This document shows positions 10,892 to 19,815 of a stretch of 64,000 nucleotides of DNA, one piece after another; position 1 is the first letter of the stretch; the number at the start of each line of letters is the position of its first letter. This DNA is from Vibrio sp. 14G-20 (GTDB taxonomy: Bacteria > Pseudomonadota > Gammaproteobacteria > Enterobacterales > Vibrionaceae), in NCBI RefSeq assembly GCF_026241515.1, contig NZ_JAPHPW010000005.1, forward strand, positions 202,927 to 266,926, in the 5' to 3' direction. The notes under the pieces were generated by a model that was given only the letters and a program-made list of their open reading frames with translations, was not told where the DNA came from and did no database searches. The translations under genes were made by a program, and so were the position numbers.

Positions 10892-10937
10892 CTAATTGCT
10901 ATTGATAACGAGTGTCATAATTATTAATAGCAATTAG
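10892..10937 (+). repeat. 12-bp perfect inverted repeat overlapping the RBS of the next gene
   Basis: CTAATTGCTATT (10892-10903) pairs perfectly with AATAGCAATTAG (10926-10937) across 22 bases. The right arm runs into the AGGA that serves as RBS of the gene at 10947, so in RNA the hairpin could limit ribosome access. Confidence 0.65.
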
Positions 10938-10946
10938 GAATTCAAT

Positions 10947-11183
10947 ATGAAGACGATGACTCAACGCTTTCAAACGCTACTTTCTGTTTCAAACTTCAGT
11001 CTAGCAACCACCGCCTTGCTTATGCTACTCAGTATTATTGTTGCTTATCCGATGGCCGATCACTTCTCACTGCCAATTCAAATTGTCGCACACATCAGCA
11101 CGATCTTAGTGGCTGCATTACTAAAGATTAGTTATGTCGGTCGCTGCCTTGCGCAATACAACCTTGGGTTAGAAGTTCGCTAA
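10947..11183 (+). CDS. small inner-membrane protein, 78 residues
   Basis: I do not recognise a named family. It has a short N-terminal amphipathic stretch (MKTMTQRFQTLLSVSNF) and two membrane segments (about 18-36, TTALLMLLSIIVAYPMA, and 42-62, IQIVAHISTILVAALLKISY). The positive residues after the second (GRCLAQYN) favour both ends in the cytoplasm. The RBS AGGA is 7 bases before the ATG but lies at the edge of a 12-bp inverted repeat. The gene is convergent with the hybrid kinase that ends at 11216. Confidence 0.7.
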   Translation: MKTMTQRFQTLLSVSNFSLATTALLMLLSIIVAYPMADHFSLPIQIVAHISTILVAALLKISYVGRCLAQYNLGLEVR

Positions 11184-11195
11184 ATCGTACAGTGC

Positions 11196-11234
11196 TAGCC
11201 TTGATAATGAGCCAGTTAGACAATATCAAGGCTA
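11196..11234. repeat. 11-bp inverted repeat at the convergent gene ends
   Basis: TAGCCTTGATA at 11196-11206 and TATCAAGGCTA at 11224-11234 pair perfectly around 17 bases that contain the kinase stop codon. No T tract follows on either strand, so termination would be by another mechanism, or the hairpin protects 3' ends. Confidence 0.5.
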
Positions 11235-13840
11235 CTGAAAAGGTCATACAGTTGGTGGGATTTATAAGGTTTCGGCAAGTAGGCATTCATGCCCGCTTCA
11301 AAGCAATCTTTGATGTCTTCTTCCAGCACACTAGCGGTTAAAGCAATGATGGGTAATGGTGCGGCTTGCTGATCAATCTCCCACTGTCGAATCGCACGAG
11401 TCGCCGTTATACCATCCATAACAGGCATCATGCAGTCCATTAAGATGGCATCAAACTGAGCGCCTTGAGTAATGACATCCACCGCTTCTTGGCCATTACT
11501 GGCAATCAAATATTCATAGCCCGCTTGCTCAAGGAAGAAGCTCGCTATCTTCTGATTCATTAGGTTGTCTTCAACAATCAGAATACGTCGGTTCAGAGAA
11601 CGAACCTCTTCATCTTTTACTTCCACCGTCGGCGCTTGTTCTTCACCGATATCGAGCGATTGTAAGCTGTTTAAGAATCGTCGACCCAAGAATGGCAATG
11701 TATGAGTTGAGTGAACCGTTTCTGTGATTAGATTGGTTTTAAAGAGATGATGCTGACACACGATAACGCGAGCCAAAGGGTATAACGCCTTCAACGTCGC
11801 AAGATCTTTATCCATGGAGTGATGCAGCGTATGACAATAAAGTATGAAGTCACTTTCTTTCAGGTTTTCATCAAGATCCGAAATGGATGACACAACATTA
11901 GGTCGAACATTTAAGCGTTCACACTCTTTGACCAGTTGATCGAGGTAATTGAAAGAATTCGAAATAATAGTCGCACGGTTTAGGTTGTCGAAGGTTTGAA
12001 GATGAGTTTCGACAGTGTCGACATACAAACAAAAAGTGAACGTTGAGCCCTCTCCTTTCACTGAACGTGCGGTAATGTAACCACCCATTAAATCAACAAG
12101 CTGTCGACAAATCGCAAGCCCTAACCCTGTCCCACCGAATTGGCGAGTAATGCTGCCATCTTCTTGAGTGAAAGGTTCAAATATGGACTCTAACTTCTCA
12201 GGCTCAATCCCAATCCCGGTATCAGACACACTGCATTCAAGCTTGCCTCTACCCAAAGACATAGGTGTGTATGCGATATCCGTCGTAATCGTGCCCTTTG
12301 ACGTAAATTTGATGGCGTTAGACAGCAAATTGGTCAGCACCTGTCTCACGCGGTACTCATCGAAAAAGAGTTGTGGCGGCGTTTGATAATCGATATTGAT
12401 GTCGAGCTCGATATCCTTACTTATCGCTTTCGACTGAATCACGCTCACAGAGTCATAGACCGCTTCGCGCAAATCAGCATTGTGTGGTGACAACATCAAG
12501 TTACCCGACTCTATTTTAGACAGGTCGAGGATGTCATTAAGCAACACCAACAAAGAGTGAGAAGACGATTCGATGTCTCCCAATACTTCTTGTTGATTTG
12601 GGCTCAGTTGGCTTTGAGATAAGATCTCAGCCATACCAATAATCCCATTAAGTGGCGTACGTATCTCATGTGACATATTGGCTAAGAATGCGCTTTTGGC
12701 TTTATTAGCCGAAATCGCGTCTTCTTTTGCTGTTATTAACTCTTTGTTGTGAAGATAGTTGCGCTCCATCACTCGATTTAGGGTTTCAGTGAACTCGGCA
12801 AGCTCATCGTTCCCTTGGATATGAATTACCTTAGGCTGACCGTAACTATCAGCGCATTCCGACACCCCTTTTAGAATCAGCGATAAGTTTCGATTCAAAC
12901 GCAAAGAAGTAGCGATACCGAGCCACAGCAAAACACCTGAAGCAACCAAAATCAGCAGCGTCATGACCAAGGTCTGCCGTTTTTGCAATGCGATGTTCTT
13001 TGTCAGATCTGATTGCAATTGCTTGGTGTAAGCACCAATCGCTTGTGAAATAGCCCTTTTTTTCAGCTCTAAACCTTTCAAATGGTCATAGATTTCGGGT
13101 GACGAGAAGTCCCCTTTGAGGATTCGTGATGTGAAGTTGTCTTGAAGTTTATCTTTGGCGACAGTGTTTAACAGTTGTCTAATATTTGAAGAGCGAGTGC
13201 CCGAACGAAAAAACGTGTCTAATAACTGTTGTTGTCTTTCCAAAGCACCAACATAACTCAGTAGATATTGGTTTTTCAACTCTGGAGAACGATACAAACT
13301 GTAGCTTAACCACGCCTCTCTCTGAGTCCAGAACACGTAATTAGTCAGATGGACAAACATCGCCTCAGCTTGGCCGATATCTTGATCCACCAAGATCATT
13401 TGATATTCAGACAGCTCCATCAACACGGCTTTTAACAAATCGAAGACGCGTTCTGTGAGCTGTGTGTTATCGGTGCTTTCTGTCGCTTGAGCAAGGCTCA
13501 TCAATACTATTTTAAGTTCGACCAACTGTGGTTCAACACTCCAGTTAGTATCGAACTGTTGAAGTCTTATCTCATACTGAGTGAGCCTATCCAGTTCTGA
13601 TTGCAACTTTAAAAGCAGTTGACCTTTCTCAGGAGAGTCACTAGACAGAACCAACCATCGATAGGCATTACTTGAAATAGTATTGAAAGATTGAATCGCT
13701 TCGACCTTAATACGTGTTGTTTCAAGATAGTTCATCTTCTTATCGTTCTTTAGCACTTCATTGACTGTAAACCCAAACATAATGAATACAGAAACCGTGG
13801 AAAGAAAAATAAGACGCCATCTAATTGACATGTTTATCAT
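11216..13840 (-). CDS. hybrid sensor histidine kinase with periplasmic helical sensor
   Basis: 874 residues. Membrane segment 1 at about 10-26, a long helical periplasmic region (30-290), membrane segment 2 at about 291-312, a HAMP-like linker, HisKA with H391 ([18 protein letters not shown]), HATPase motifs ([28 protein letters not shown]), a degenerate receiver-like spacer (about 610-740) and a C-terminal receiver with D802 ([13 protein letters not shown]). No Hpt domain is attached, so it needs a separate phosphotransfer protein. The ligand is unknown and no partner gene adjoins it. The start ATG at 13840 has GGGAG ten bases upstream; a second ATG three codons later is also possible. Confidence 0.9.
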   Translation of the reverse strand: MINMSIRWRLIFLSTVSVFIMFGFTVNEVLKNDKKMNYLETTRIKVEAIQSFNTISSNAYRWLVLSSDSPEKGQLLLKLQSELDRLTQYEIRLQQFDTNWSVEPQLVELKIVLMSLAQATESTDNTQLTERVFDLLKAVLMELSEYQMILVDQDIGQAEAMFVHLTNYVFWTQREAWLSYSLYRSPELKNQYLLSYVGALERQQQLLDTFFRSGTRSSNIRQLLNTVAKDKLQDNFTSRILKGDFSSPEIYDHLKGLELKKRAISQAIGAYTKQLQSDLTKNIALQKRQTLVMTLLILVASGVLLWLGIATSLRLNRNLSLILKGVSECADSYGQPKVIHIQGNDELAEFTETLNRVMERNYLHNKELITAKEDAISANKAKSAFLANMSHEIRTPLNGIIGMAEILSQSQLSPNQQEVLGDIESSSHSLLVLLNDILDLSKIESGNLMLSPHNADLREAVYDSVSVIQSKAISKDIELDINIDYQTPPQLFFDEYRVRQVLTNLLSNAIKFTSKGTITTDIAYTPMSLGRGKLECSVSDTGIGIEPEKLESIFEPFTQEDGSITRQFGGTGLGLAICRQLVDLMGGYITARSVKGEGSTFTFCLYVDTVETHLQTFDNLNRATIISNSFNYLDQLVKECERLNVRPNVVSSISDLDENLKESDFILYCHTLHHSMDKDLATLKALYPLARVIVCQHHLFKTNLITETVHSTHTLPFLGRRFLNSLQSLDIGEEQAPTVEVKDEEVRSLNRRILIVEDNLMNQKIASFFLEQAGYEYLIASNGQEAVDVITQGAQFDAILMDCMMPVMDGITATRAIRQWEIDQQAAPLPIIALTASVLEEDIKDCFEAGMNAYLPKPYKSHQLYDLFSSLDIV

Positions 13841-14678
13841 TTTATAACGACTCCCTTCCCGACAGTAATTTTACCTAGCCCAAGTTAAGGATAGGACATT
13901 AACAGAGGTTATTGATCAAATTGGATATGAACAAACGATACTCTGAGCCCAGAACGAAAAATTAGAGCCAACTGGTATCCAGAAAAATGCTTTAAAGCGG
14001 AAAGACGTGCTTTTATTAAGACTGGTTTAAACAAGCGAGGTTTCAGTGAGCAAAATGTAAACAAAAGACGTTTTCTCCAGTTATTATCACCCGCATAACA
14101 AGTTAACATCCACATTCTACGGCTCAACTAGACTGTGAATAATGACTCTGCGCGCTAACAAAGCGGATAGTTAGGTTAAAATTGTGACATCCAATCGTTT
14201 GCGTGATGCACTTTTCACGCTCAAGCTAAGCTTATTCAAAGGTCGAACAACAATACTGGTTGATTCCCTTATTTGTCGTTTACTGTTTACGTGTAACTTG
14301 AGTTAATGATCACATCTTTTATGATCACTATGACCTGCATTACATATCATATTTTGAGTTGAGTATTTTTTGGCAAAAATTAAGTGCTACAGATTGTTAA
14401 AGTCAACAGCCTTTATTGACGCTAAAAGCTTGATTTATGACTAATATAAAGCCAAGTTTCAGACAATTTATCTGCATTTATTTTTCCTAGCAGAATAACC
14501 CGTCGTACCTTACAATCCTGCCACATAAAAATTACAAGTTACACACAAGGCATATCAAGCGCATTTTAAGTGGCGTTAAAGACCACAAAAGCTTAGATAG
14601 CTCAATTCCCCCATGCACTCATGGCTACCCTACATTCGCTATGATTGCAGAAATTAACGTGAAAGGTCCCGAGTAAAG
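13841..14678. other. long intergenic region upstream of GAPDH
   Basis: 838 bases without a convincing gene; a 72-codon open frame in it has no family features. The kinase promoter (minus strand) and the GAPDH promoter (plus strand) must lie at its two ends. One visible element is an inverted repeat GCGTGA-N8-TCACGC at 14201-14220. The length would allow a small RNA or a long GAPDH leader, but I see no promoter-plus-terminator pair to support one. Confidence 0.4.
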
Positions 14679-16115
14679 ATGAGTCCCGAAAAGCACCTCC
14701 TAGACTGGCAAACTAGTCAAACTATTGCTGAATCAATCGCTCCTACTTTAGGTCAGTTGTACCGCCAAAAAGGCGTTGAAGTTATCCTGTTCGGTAAAAC
14801 ACTGGTTAACGCGACAACTATCGACATCATCAAAGCTCACCGCATCGCAAAACGTTACACAGGTTCTCCGCTTACAGCAGAACAGACTCAACCAATCATT
14901 CAACACCTTCTCTCTATGGACTTGTCTCCATGTCGTATCGATGTTGGTCGCCTTGCTCATACATTCTGGCAAGATCGCGAAGACACAAACGGATTGGATG
15001 ATTTCCTACAAACTGCACTTTTAGAGTCGCTTGAAGGCGATGCGATGACAGAACCTCGCGATGTTGTCTTATACGGTTTTGGTCGTATTGGCCGCCTGCT
15101 GACTCGTCTATTGATCGAAAAAAGTGGCCCAGGTTACCCACTACGTTTACGTGCAATTGTTGTTCGTGGCGGTAAAGACGGTGACTTAGAAAAACGTGCA
15201 AGCTTGCTACGTCGCGATTCAGTTCATGGCCAATTCAACGGCAGCATCGTTGTAGACCAAGAACGTAAAGCGATCATCGTTAATGGTAACTTCATCCAAG
15301 TTATCTACGCAAACAAGCCAGAAGAAGTGGATTACACGACTTACGGTATTGAAAATGCACTTGTGGTTGATAACACAGGCGTATGGCGTGACGCGGAAGG
15401 CCTAAGCCAACACGTTGCATGTAACGGTGCAAAGAAAGTACTACTGACTGCGCCAGGCAAAGGCGACATCAAGAACGTAGTATTTGGTGTGAACGAGAAT
15501 GTCATTCAACCAGAAGACACGATCATCTCTGCTGCAAGCTGTACGACAAACGCAATCACGCCAGTATTGAAAGCGGTTCACGACAAATTCGGCGTACTGT
15601 CTGGTCACATTGAAACGGTTCACTCATTTACCAATGACCAAAACCTAATCGATAACTTCCACTCAGGCGATCGTCGTGGTCGTGCTGCATCATTGAACAT
15701 GGTACTGACATCGACTGGTGCTGCTAAAGCGGTATCAAAAGCGATGCCAGAAATGGAAGGCAAGCTAACAGGTAATGCGATTCGCGTACCTACGCCAAAC
15801 GTTTCGATGGCAGTAGCAAACCTAAACCTTGAGAAAGGCACAAACAAAGAAGAATTGAACGAGTACCTGCGTGAAATGGCGCTGTCTTCTTCTCTGTCTG
15901 CACAAATTGATTACACAGACTCGACTGAGATTGTATCGACGGACTTGGTTGGCTCTCGCCACCCAGGCGTGGTTGACGGTGTTGCGACTATCGCCCAAGA
16001 CAACCGTGCTGTTCTGTATATTTGGTACGACAACGAGTTTGGCTACAGCTGTCAGGTTGTTCACTGTATGGAACAAATGATGGGTGTGCGCTACAAGACT
16101 TACCCTGAAGTATAA
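14679..16115 (+). CDS. gap: glyceraldehyde-3-phosphate dehydrogenase, long form
   Basis: 478 residues, about 145 longer than classical GAPDH. Residues 1-125 are an extension absent from the classical enzyme. The catalytic part starts at DVVLYGFGRIGRLLTRLL (Rossmann fold, 128-145) and carries the catalytic C288 in SAASCTTNAITP, with H and substrate motifs in HSFTNDQN and GRAASLNMVLTSTGAAKA. The C-terminus WYDNEFGYSCQVVHCMEQM is typical. The enzyme oxidises glyceraldehyde-3-phosphate with NAD(P) or works in reverse. It may be a second paralogue in addition to a glycolytic GapA elsewhere; direction and cofactor cannot be fixed from sequence. Single gene with a possible terminator 160 bases beyond the stop. 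Confidence 0.93.
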   Translation: MSPEKHLLDWQTSQTIAESIAPTLGQLYRQKGVEVILFGKTLVNATTIDIIKAHRIAKRYTGSPLTAEQTQPIIQHLLSMDLSPCRIDVGRLAHTFWQDREDTNGLDDFLQTALLESLEGDAMTEPRDVVLYGFGRIGRLLTRLLIEKSGPGYPLRLRAIVVRGGKDGDLEKRASLLRRDSVHGQFNGSIVVDQERKAIIVNGNFIQVIYANKPEEVDYTTYGIENALVVDNTGVWRDAEGLSQHVACNGAKKVLLTAPGKGDIKNVVFGVNENVIQPEDTIISAASCTTNAITPVLKAVHDKFGVLSGHIETVHSFTNDQNLIDNFHSGDRRGRAASLNMVLTSTGAAKAVSKAMPEMEGKLTGNAIRVPTPNVSMAVANLNLEKGTNKEELNEYLREMALSSSLSAQIDYTDSTEIVSTDLVGSRHPGVVDGVATIAQDNRAVLYIWYDNEFGYSCQVVHCMEQMMGVRYKTYPEV

Positions 16116-16220
16116 ACTGCTTAGAGCCTGTAAATTGCTTAGATTCTATTACTTCCTTAGATTCTATAAACAGTTTTAGGTAACCAGCTCCACAACATAA
16201 TAATTATATCTGCGAGGTCT

Positions 16221-16318
16221 GTAATGGGCTTTGCAACCCTTCTTGTTTTACTCCCCCGTATAAACAGGAAGGTTGCCACTTAGATCTGCTCTCTCTATCT
16301 GATCTAAGTGGCCTTTTT
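16221..16318 (+). ncRNA. candidate small RNA or structured 3' UTR with intrinsic terminator
   Basis: Downstream of GAPDH two stem-loops follow each other: an imperfect stem of about 17-19 pairs (16233-16251 with 16259-16275) with a C-rich loop CTCCCCC, and a perfect 11-bp stem (16276-16286 with 16301-16311) ending in five T. The first arm GCAACC pairs with GGTTGC at the base. The tandem hairpins, C-rich loop and terminator fit a trans-acting small RNA or a 3'-UTR-derived one. No promoter was identified. Confidence 0.4.
16276..16318 (+). terminator. Rho-independent terminator downstream of GAPDH
   Basis: Perfect 11-bp stem CCACTTAGATC/GATCTAAGTGG, 14-base loop, then CCTTTTT. It is 160 bases past the GAPDH stop, so it ends either a long 3' UTR or a separate small transcript. 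Confidence 0.85.
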
Positions 16319-16396
16319 ACATCTGGCAAGCTAACTTTTATCGCTATGACAAGAACTTTATCCTCGTCACTCTTGGAAAGCTTCACTTCACATCTG

Positions 16397-17476
16397 TTAC
16401 AACTCAATCTCAACATCTGACTGAATCGAACTCGAACACGCGAGTACATAACCTTGTTCAATCTGTTCTGGCGTCAATGTTTCTTGGCTGCTTGATTCCA
16501 CTGAACCTTTGGTTACTTTGCACTTGCAAGAACCACAAATCCCACTACGACAAGCGATGATAATTGGAACGCCTGCTTTCTCTAATGAATCAGCGAGTGG
16601 TGTACCCGCCTCCGCTTCTACTTCTGCGCCAAATGCAGGAACAAACACCTTAACGGCACTATTTGAATCTGCTGACGCTTCTGTTTGTGGTTCTTCTGAA
16701 GCAGTATTGCTATTGGCTAGTGAATTATTACTTTGAGTCGCTGGAGTAAAACTTTCTTGGTAGAAGTTATCCATGTTGAACTCAAGTTCTTTCAGGTAGT
16801 TTTCTATGTCTTGCATAAAGCTAACCGGCCCACACAAGTAAACGGTTCTGTCTAAAATGTCTGGGCTGAGTGTTACCAACCAGCTCTTGTCTAGACGACC
16901 TTGGGGAGCAGTTGTTCCTTCACTGTCTTTCAGAAGCAACTTAAGGTTAAAGTTAGCGTGTGTCTCATCAAGTTGGTTAAGCTCTTCAAAGTAGATGGTC
17001 TCGCGTCGATTACGTGCCATGTGAACAAAATCGATGTTAATATCACTGCCTTGAGCCAACCAATACTTTGCCATCGCCATCACAGGAGTGATACCGCAAC
17101 CCGCACTCACTAGCGTCACTTTTTTTGTCGTCGTTGGCATGCAATCAATACAGTTAAACGCACCAGCAGGCTTCAATACAGAGACCTCATCACCTTCATC
17201 AAGTTCATCAACAATAAAGTTCGAAACCAAGCCACCTTCCACACGCTTTACCGTCAATTTCAGGCGGTTATCTTCAGGACAAGACGCTACAGAATAAGCA
17301 CGGTAATCGGTTTTCGTCGGCATATCCAAACCCAGAGTAATAAATTGTCCTGGCTTAAAGTTGAAATGTAAGTCTTGTGGAACGCAGCCAAGCTCAAAGC
17401 TGACCGTATCTGGCGTCTCATGCCATTTCTTTAAACACACTAAATTGATTGAATCGCTATCCGACCATGCATACAT
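16397..17476 (-). CDS. hcr: Hcr, NADH:hybrid-cluster-protein oxidoreductase
   Basis: 359 residues in three parts: an FAD-binding ferredoxin-reductase barrel (about 8-100, with YRAYSVASCPED), an NAD-binding domain (VSAGCGITPVMAMAKYW near 130; VYLCGPVSFMQDIE near 215) and a C-terminal plant-type [2Fe-2S] ferredoxin domain (CRSGICGSCKCKV then ACSSS). A linker of about 40 residues rich in Ser, Asn and Glu joins the last two. Hcr passes electrons from NADH to Hcp. It lies downstream of hcp in the same direction, but a strong terminator hairpin stands between them, so hcr expression is probably lower or partly independent. Confidence 0.93.
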   Translation of the reverse strand: MYAWSDSDSINLVCLKKWHETPDTVSFELGCVPQDLHFNFKPGQFITLGLDMPTKTDYRAYSVASCPEDNRLKLTVKRVEGGLVSNFIVDELDEGDEVSVLKPAGAFNCIDCMPTTTKKVTLVSAGCGITPVMAMAKYWLAQGSDINIDFVHMARNRRETIYFEELNQLDETHANFNLKLLLKDSEGTTAPQGRLDKSWLVTLSPDILDRTVYLCGPVSFMQDIENYLKELEFNMDNFYQESFTPATQSNNSLANSNTASEEPQTEASADSNSAVKVFVPAFGAEVEAEAGTPLADSLEKAGVPIIIACRSGICGSCKCKVTKGSVESSSQETLTPEQIEQGYVLACSSSIQSDVEIEL

Positions 17477-17532
17477 AGTTCGTGTACCTTGCTAATGACT
17501 AGATGATTAAATGACTAAAGATTTAAATCGAA

Positions 17533-17581
17533 AAAGCCCCGCCGTTGTCTGTTTTAGAAAAACGTCACAACAACGGGGCTT
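17533..17581 (-). terminator. strong hairpin terminator between hcp and hcr
   Basis: On the minus strand AAGCCCCGTTGTTGT pairs with ACAACGGCGGGGCTT (one bulge) and is followed by TTTTTC. It stands about 15 bases after the hcp stop and about 55 bases before hcr. Confidence 0.85.
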
Positions 17582-17595
17582 AGAGTTGGCTTAAA

Positions 17596-19257
17596 TTAAG
17601 CCGCTAAGATTGTTTTAAGATCTTGCTCTGGCGTTGAGATAGAACGCATATCGAACTCGTCTTGCATAATCTTTAATAGGTTTTCTGTTAGGAAGGCAGG
17701 TGCTGTTGGGCCCGTGTAAATACCTTTCACACCAAGAGCGAACAGGGTAAGCAGGATAACGATCGCTTTTTGCTCGAACCAAGATAGAACCAGCGTTAAC
17801 GGAAGTTCGTTGATACCACAATCAAACTCTTGAGACAGTGCGATAGCAAGCTGAATCGCTGAGTAAGCATCGTTACATTGGCCAACATCTAACAGACGTG
17901 GGATACCGTTAATGTCACCAAATTGGTTCTTGTTGAAACGGAATTTACCACATGCCAATGTCAGGATTACTGAATCTTCTGGCGCTTGAGCTGTGAAGTC
18001 TGTGTAGTAGCTACGCTCAGACTTGTCACCGTCACAACCACCGACTAGGAAGAAGTGCTTGATGTTGCCTTCTTTTACTTGCTCAATAACCGCAGGTGCC
18101 GCTTCCATCAGTGCGTTACGACCAAAACCGACAGTGATCATCTGCTCGATCTCGTCGTGTTTGAAACCTTCTTGCGCAAGAGCACAGTCGATTACTGCGC
18201 TGAAATCGTCGCCTTCAAGGTGATCAACACCCGGCCAGCCTACAATGCTACGTGTAAATAGACGGTCTGCGTATGAACCTACATCTGGGTTAAGTAGGCA
18301 GTTAGATGTCATTACGATGGCACCAGGGAAGTTAGCGAATTCTTTTTGCTGGTTCTGCCAAGCGCTGCCGTAGTTACCCGCAAGGTGTGGGTACTTGTTC
18401 AGTTCAGGATAACCGTGTGCAGGTAGCATCTCACCATTGGTGTAAACGTTGATGCCCTTGCCTTCAGTTTGTTGAAGGATCTTTTCTAGATCATGTAAGT
18501 CGTGACCAGAAACAAGAATACAGTGGCCTTTCTTAGTCTTAACATTCACGGTTGTTGGTTGAGGGTGACCAAATGCATCTGTCTCACCTTTATCCAGCAT
18601 TTCCATTACTTTGTAGTTCATCAAGCCAATTTGCATAGACGTATCTAGCAGTTGTTTTAAGTCAGATGGGTCAGTACCTAAGAAAGCCATGATTTCGTGG
18701 TATTCAGCAAAAATAGCATTGTCAGTTTGACCAAGAACACGCGCGTGCTCCATGTACGCTGCCGCACCTTTTAGACCGTATAGGCAAAGAAGGCGAAGAC
18801 CAATCACGTCTTCATGTTGAGAGTCGTGACCACGGTTTACCGCAGCTTGAGGGGCAAGTGCCAATAGCTCTGAAGAATCGGTTGGAAGATCGAATTGCGC
18901 AGCAGCCGAAAGTGCTGGAATTTCAAAACCAATCAATGTTGCTGCTGCACGAACTTTTTGCTCTAAACGCTGCTTGAATTCATGAGACTGTTGTGCGAAT
19001 TCGATAATACGAGCAGGGTCGAAGTTAACATTAGTCAGTGTTGCGAAGAACGCTTTTGGTGCCCACTCATCAACTTCTGTATCAATAACATCGCAAGCGC
19101 GACCTAGGCTTGCCCAAAAAGAAACACCTTGAAGAGAATGCACCAACACGTCTTGAAGGTCGGATACTTCCGAGGTTTTTCCACACATGCCTTGTGCGAA
19201 AGAACAGCCTTTTACGGTTGGGGTTTGAATCGTTTGTTCACATTGAATACAGAACAT
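17596..19257 (-). CDS. hcp: Hcp, hybrid cluster protein (hydroxylamine reductase / NO reductase)
   Basis: 553 residues, the class seen in facultative anaerobes. The N-terminal cluster ligands C3, C6, C18 and C25 (FCIQCEQT ... [11 protein letters not shown]) are spaced CX2C-X11-CX6C as in E. coli Hcp. Further motifs for the hybrid Fe-S-O cluster are present: [44 protein letters not shown] and [10 protein letters not shown]. In E. coli this enzyme reduces NO to N2O at low concentrations under anaerobiosis and takes electrons from Hcr. Upstream, a sigma-54-type promoter and two NorR-like sites point to nitric-oxide control. Confidence 0.96.
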   Translation of the reverse strand: MFCIQCEQTIQTPTVKGCSFAQGMCGKTSEVSDLQDVLVHSLQGVSFWASLGRACDVIDTEVDEWAPKAFFATLTNVNFDPARIIEFAQQSHEFKQRLEQKVRAAATLIGFEIPALSAAAQFDLPTDSSELLALAPQAAVNRGHDSQHEDVIGLRLLCLYGLKGAAAYMEHARVLGQTDNAIFAEYHEIMAFLGTDPSDLKQLLDTSMQIGLMNYKVMEMLDKGETDAFGHPQPTTVNVKTKKGHCILVSGHDLHDLEKILQQTEGKGINVYTNGEMLPAHGYPELNKYPHLAGNYGSAWQNQQKEFANFPGAIVMTSNCLLNPDVGSYADRLFTRSIVGWPGVDHLEGDDFSAVIDCALAQEGFKHDEIEQMITVGFGRNALMEAAPAVIEQVKEGNIKHFFLVGGCDGDKSERSYYTDFTAQAPEDSVILTLACGKFRFNKNQFGDINGIPRLLDVGQCNDAYSAIQLAIALSQEFDCGINELPLTLVLSWFEQKAIVILLTLFALGVKGIYTGPTAPAFLTENLLKIMQDEFDMRSISTPEQDLKTILAA

Positions 19258-19284
19258 AAAGGGGCTCCAGTAATTTTTTATTAG

Positions 19285-19305
19285 CTGTAAGTGCTTTGCT
19301 TACAG
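19285..19305 (-). promoter_or_regulatory. hairpin in the predicted hcp 5' leader
   Basis: CTGTAAG and CTTACAG form a perfect 7-bp stem with a 7-base loop, within the predicted leader between the sigma-54 start (about 19317) and the hcp ATG. It could be an operator or an RNA structure. Confidence 0.4.
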
Positions 19306-19327
19306 TGACTTATTCCAACCCCTATAG

Positions 19328-19344
19328 AGCATCAACCGTGCCAA
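19328..19344 (-). promoter_or_regulatory. sigma-54 promoter of hcp
   Basis: The minus strand reads TTGGCACGGTTGATGCT, matching the -24/-12 consensus TGGCACG-N4-TTGC(A/T). GG and GC are separated by exactly 10 bases. The predicted start is near 19317, giving a leader of about 60 bases. Confidence 0.7.
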
Positions 19345-19396
19345 CTTTTAACTCATTGATTTTATTGACCTTGCGTTTATTCCCTTATTTTAGTGC

Positions 19397-19450
19397 GTGA
19401 TTATGACTACATATAAACTCTCAATCCACACACACCTGTGTCATAGTGAC
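19397..19450 (-). promoter_or_regulatory. two NorR-like sites (GT-N7-AC) upstream of hcp
   Basis: GTGATTATGAC (19397-19407) and GTCATAGTGAC (19440-19450) fit the GT-N7-AC core of NorR enhancer sites. They lie about 80 and 130 bases upstream of the predicted sigma-54 start, the usual range for an enhancer-binding protein. NorR itself is not encoded in the window. Confidence 0.45.
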
Positions 19451-19531
19451 TCTCTAGAATTATTTGGTGGTGTTCATGTTTCGTTCAGAATAGAAGCGAT
19501 ATAGTAACAACATAGAAAAAGAGGAATGAAT

Positions 19532-19762
19532 ATGAAAAATATATTAGTTACGATTGTTGCGTTGTTTACTGGCCTTTTGGCGTTATTCACTAGCTTGATC
19601 CTTGCTATTCCTTTAGCTATCGCAGCTTTAATTACTGGCAAGCGCATTCAGAATCAAATGAAGAAACAAGGTTTCGCAGCTCATATGAACACTCGTCAGT
19701 CATCAACCAATGATGCCGGTGTTATTGAAGGTGAATACGAAGACCTTTCAAGCAGAAAGTAA
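19532..19762 (+). CDS. small membrane-anchored protein, 76 residues
   Basis: Unrecognised family. Starting at the second ATG (19532; GAGG lies 7 bases upstream, only 1 base from the earlier ATG at 19526), it has a long hydrophobic stretch (residues 3-36, enough for one or two membrane passes), then a basic segment GKRIQNQMKKQG and a polar tail ending in GVIEGEYEDLSSRK. The VIEGEYE motif occurs in several small proteobacterial membrane proteins of unknown role. Divergent from hcp. The lipoprotein gene begins 53 bases downstream and may be co-transcribed. Confidence 0.72.
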   Translation: MKNILVTIVALFTGLLALFTSLILAIPLAIAALITGKRIQNQMKKQGFAAHMNTRQSSTNDAGVIEGEYEDLSSRK

Positions 19763-19815
19763 TCTAAACTTTAGTTTCAAACATAGTGAAAGCACAACAG
19801 AGACAAGATTACATA

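Noticed and set aside
13909..14127. 72-codon frame on the minus strand upstream of the hybrid kinase
   Set aside because: No RBS, no recognisable fold and composition like non-coding DNA.
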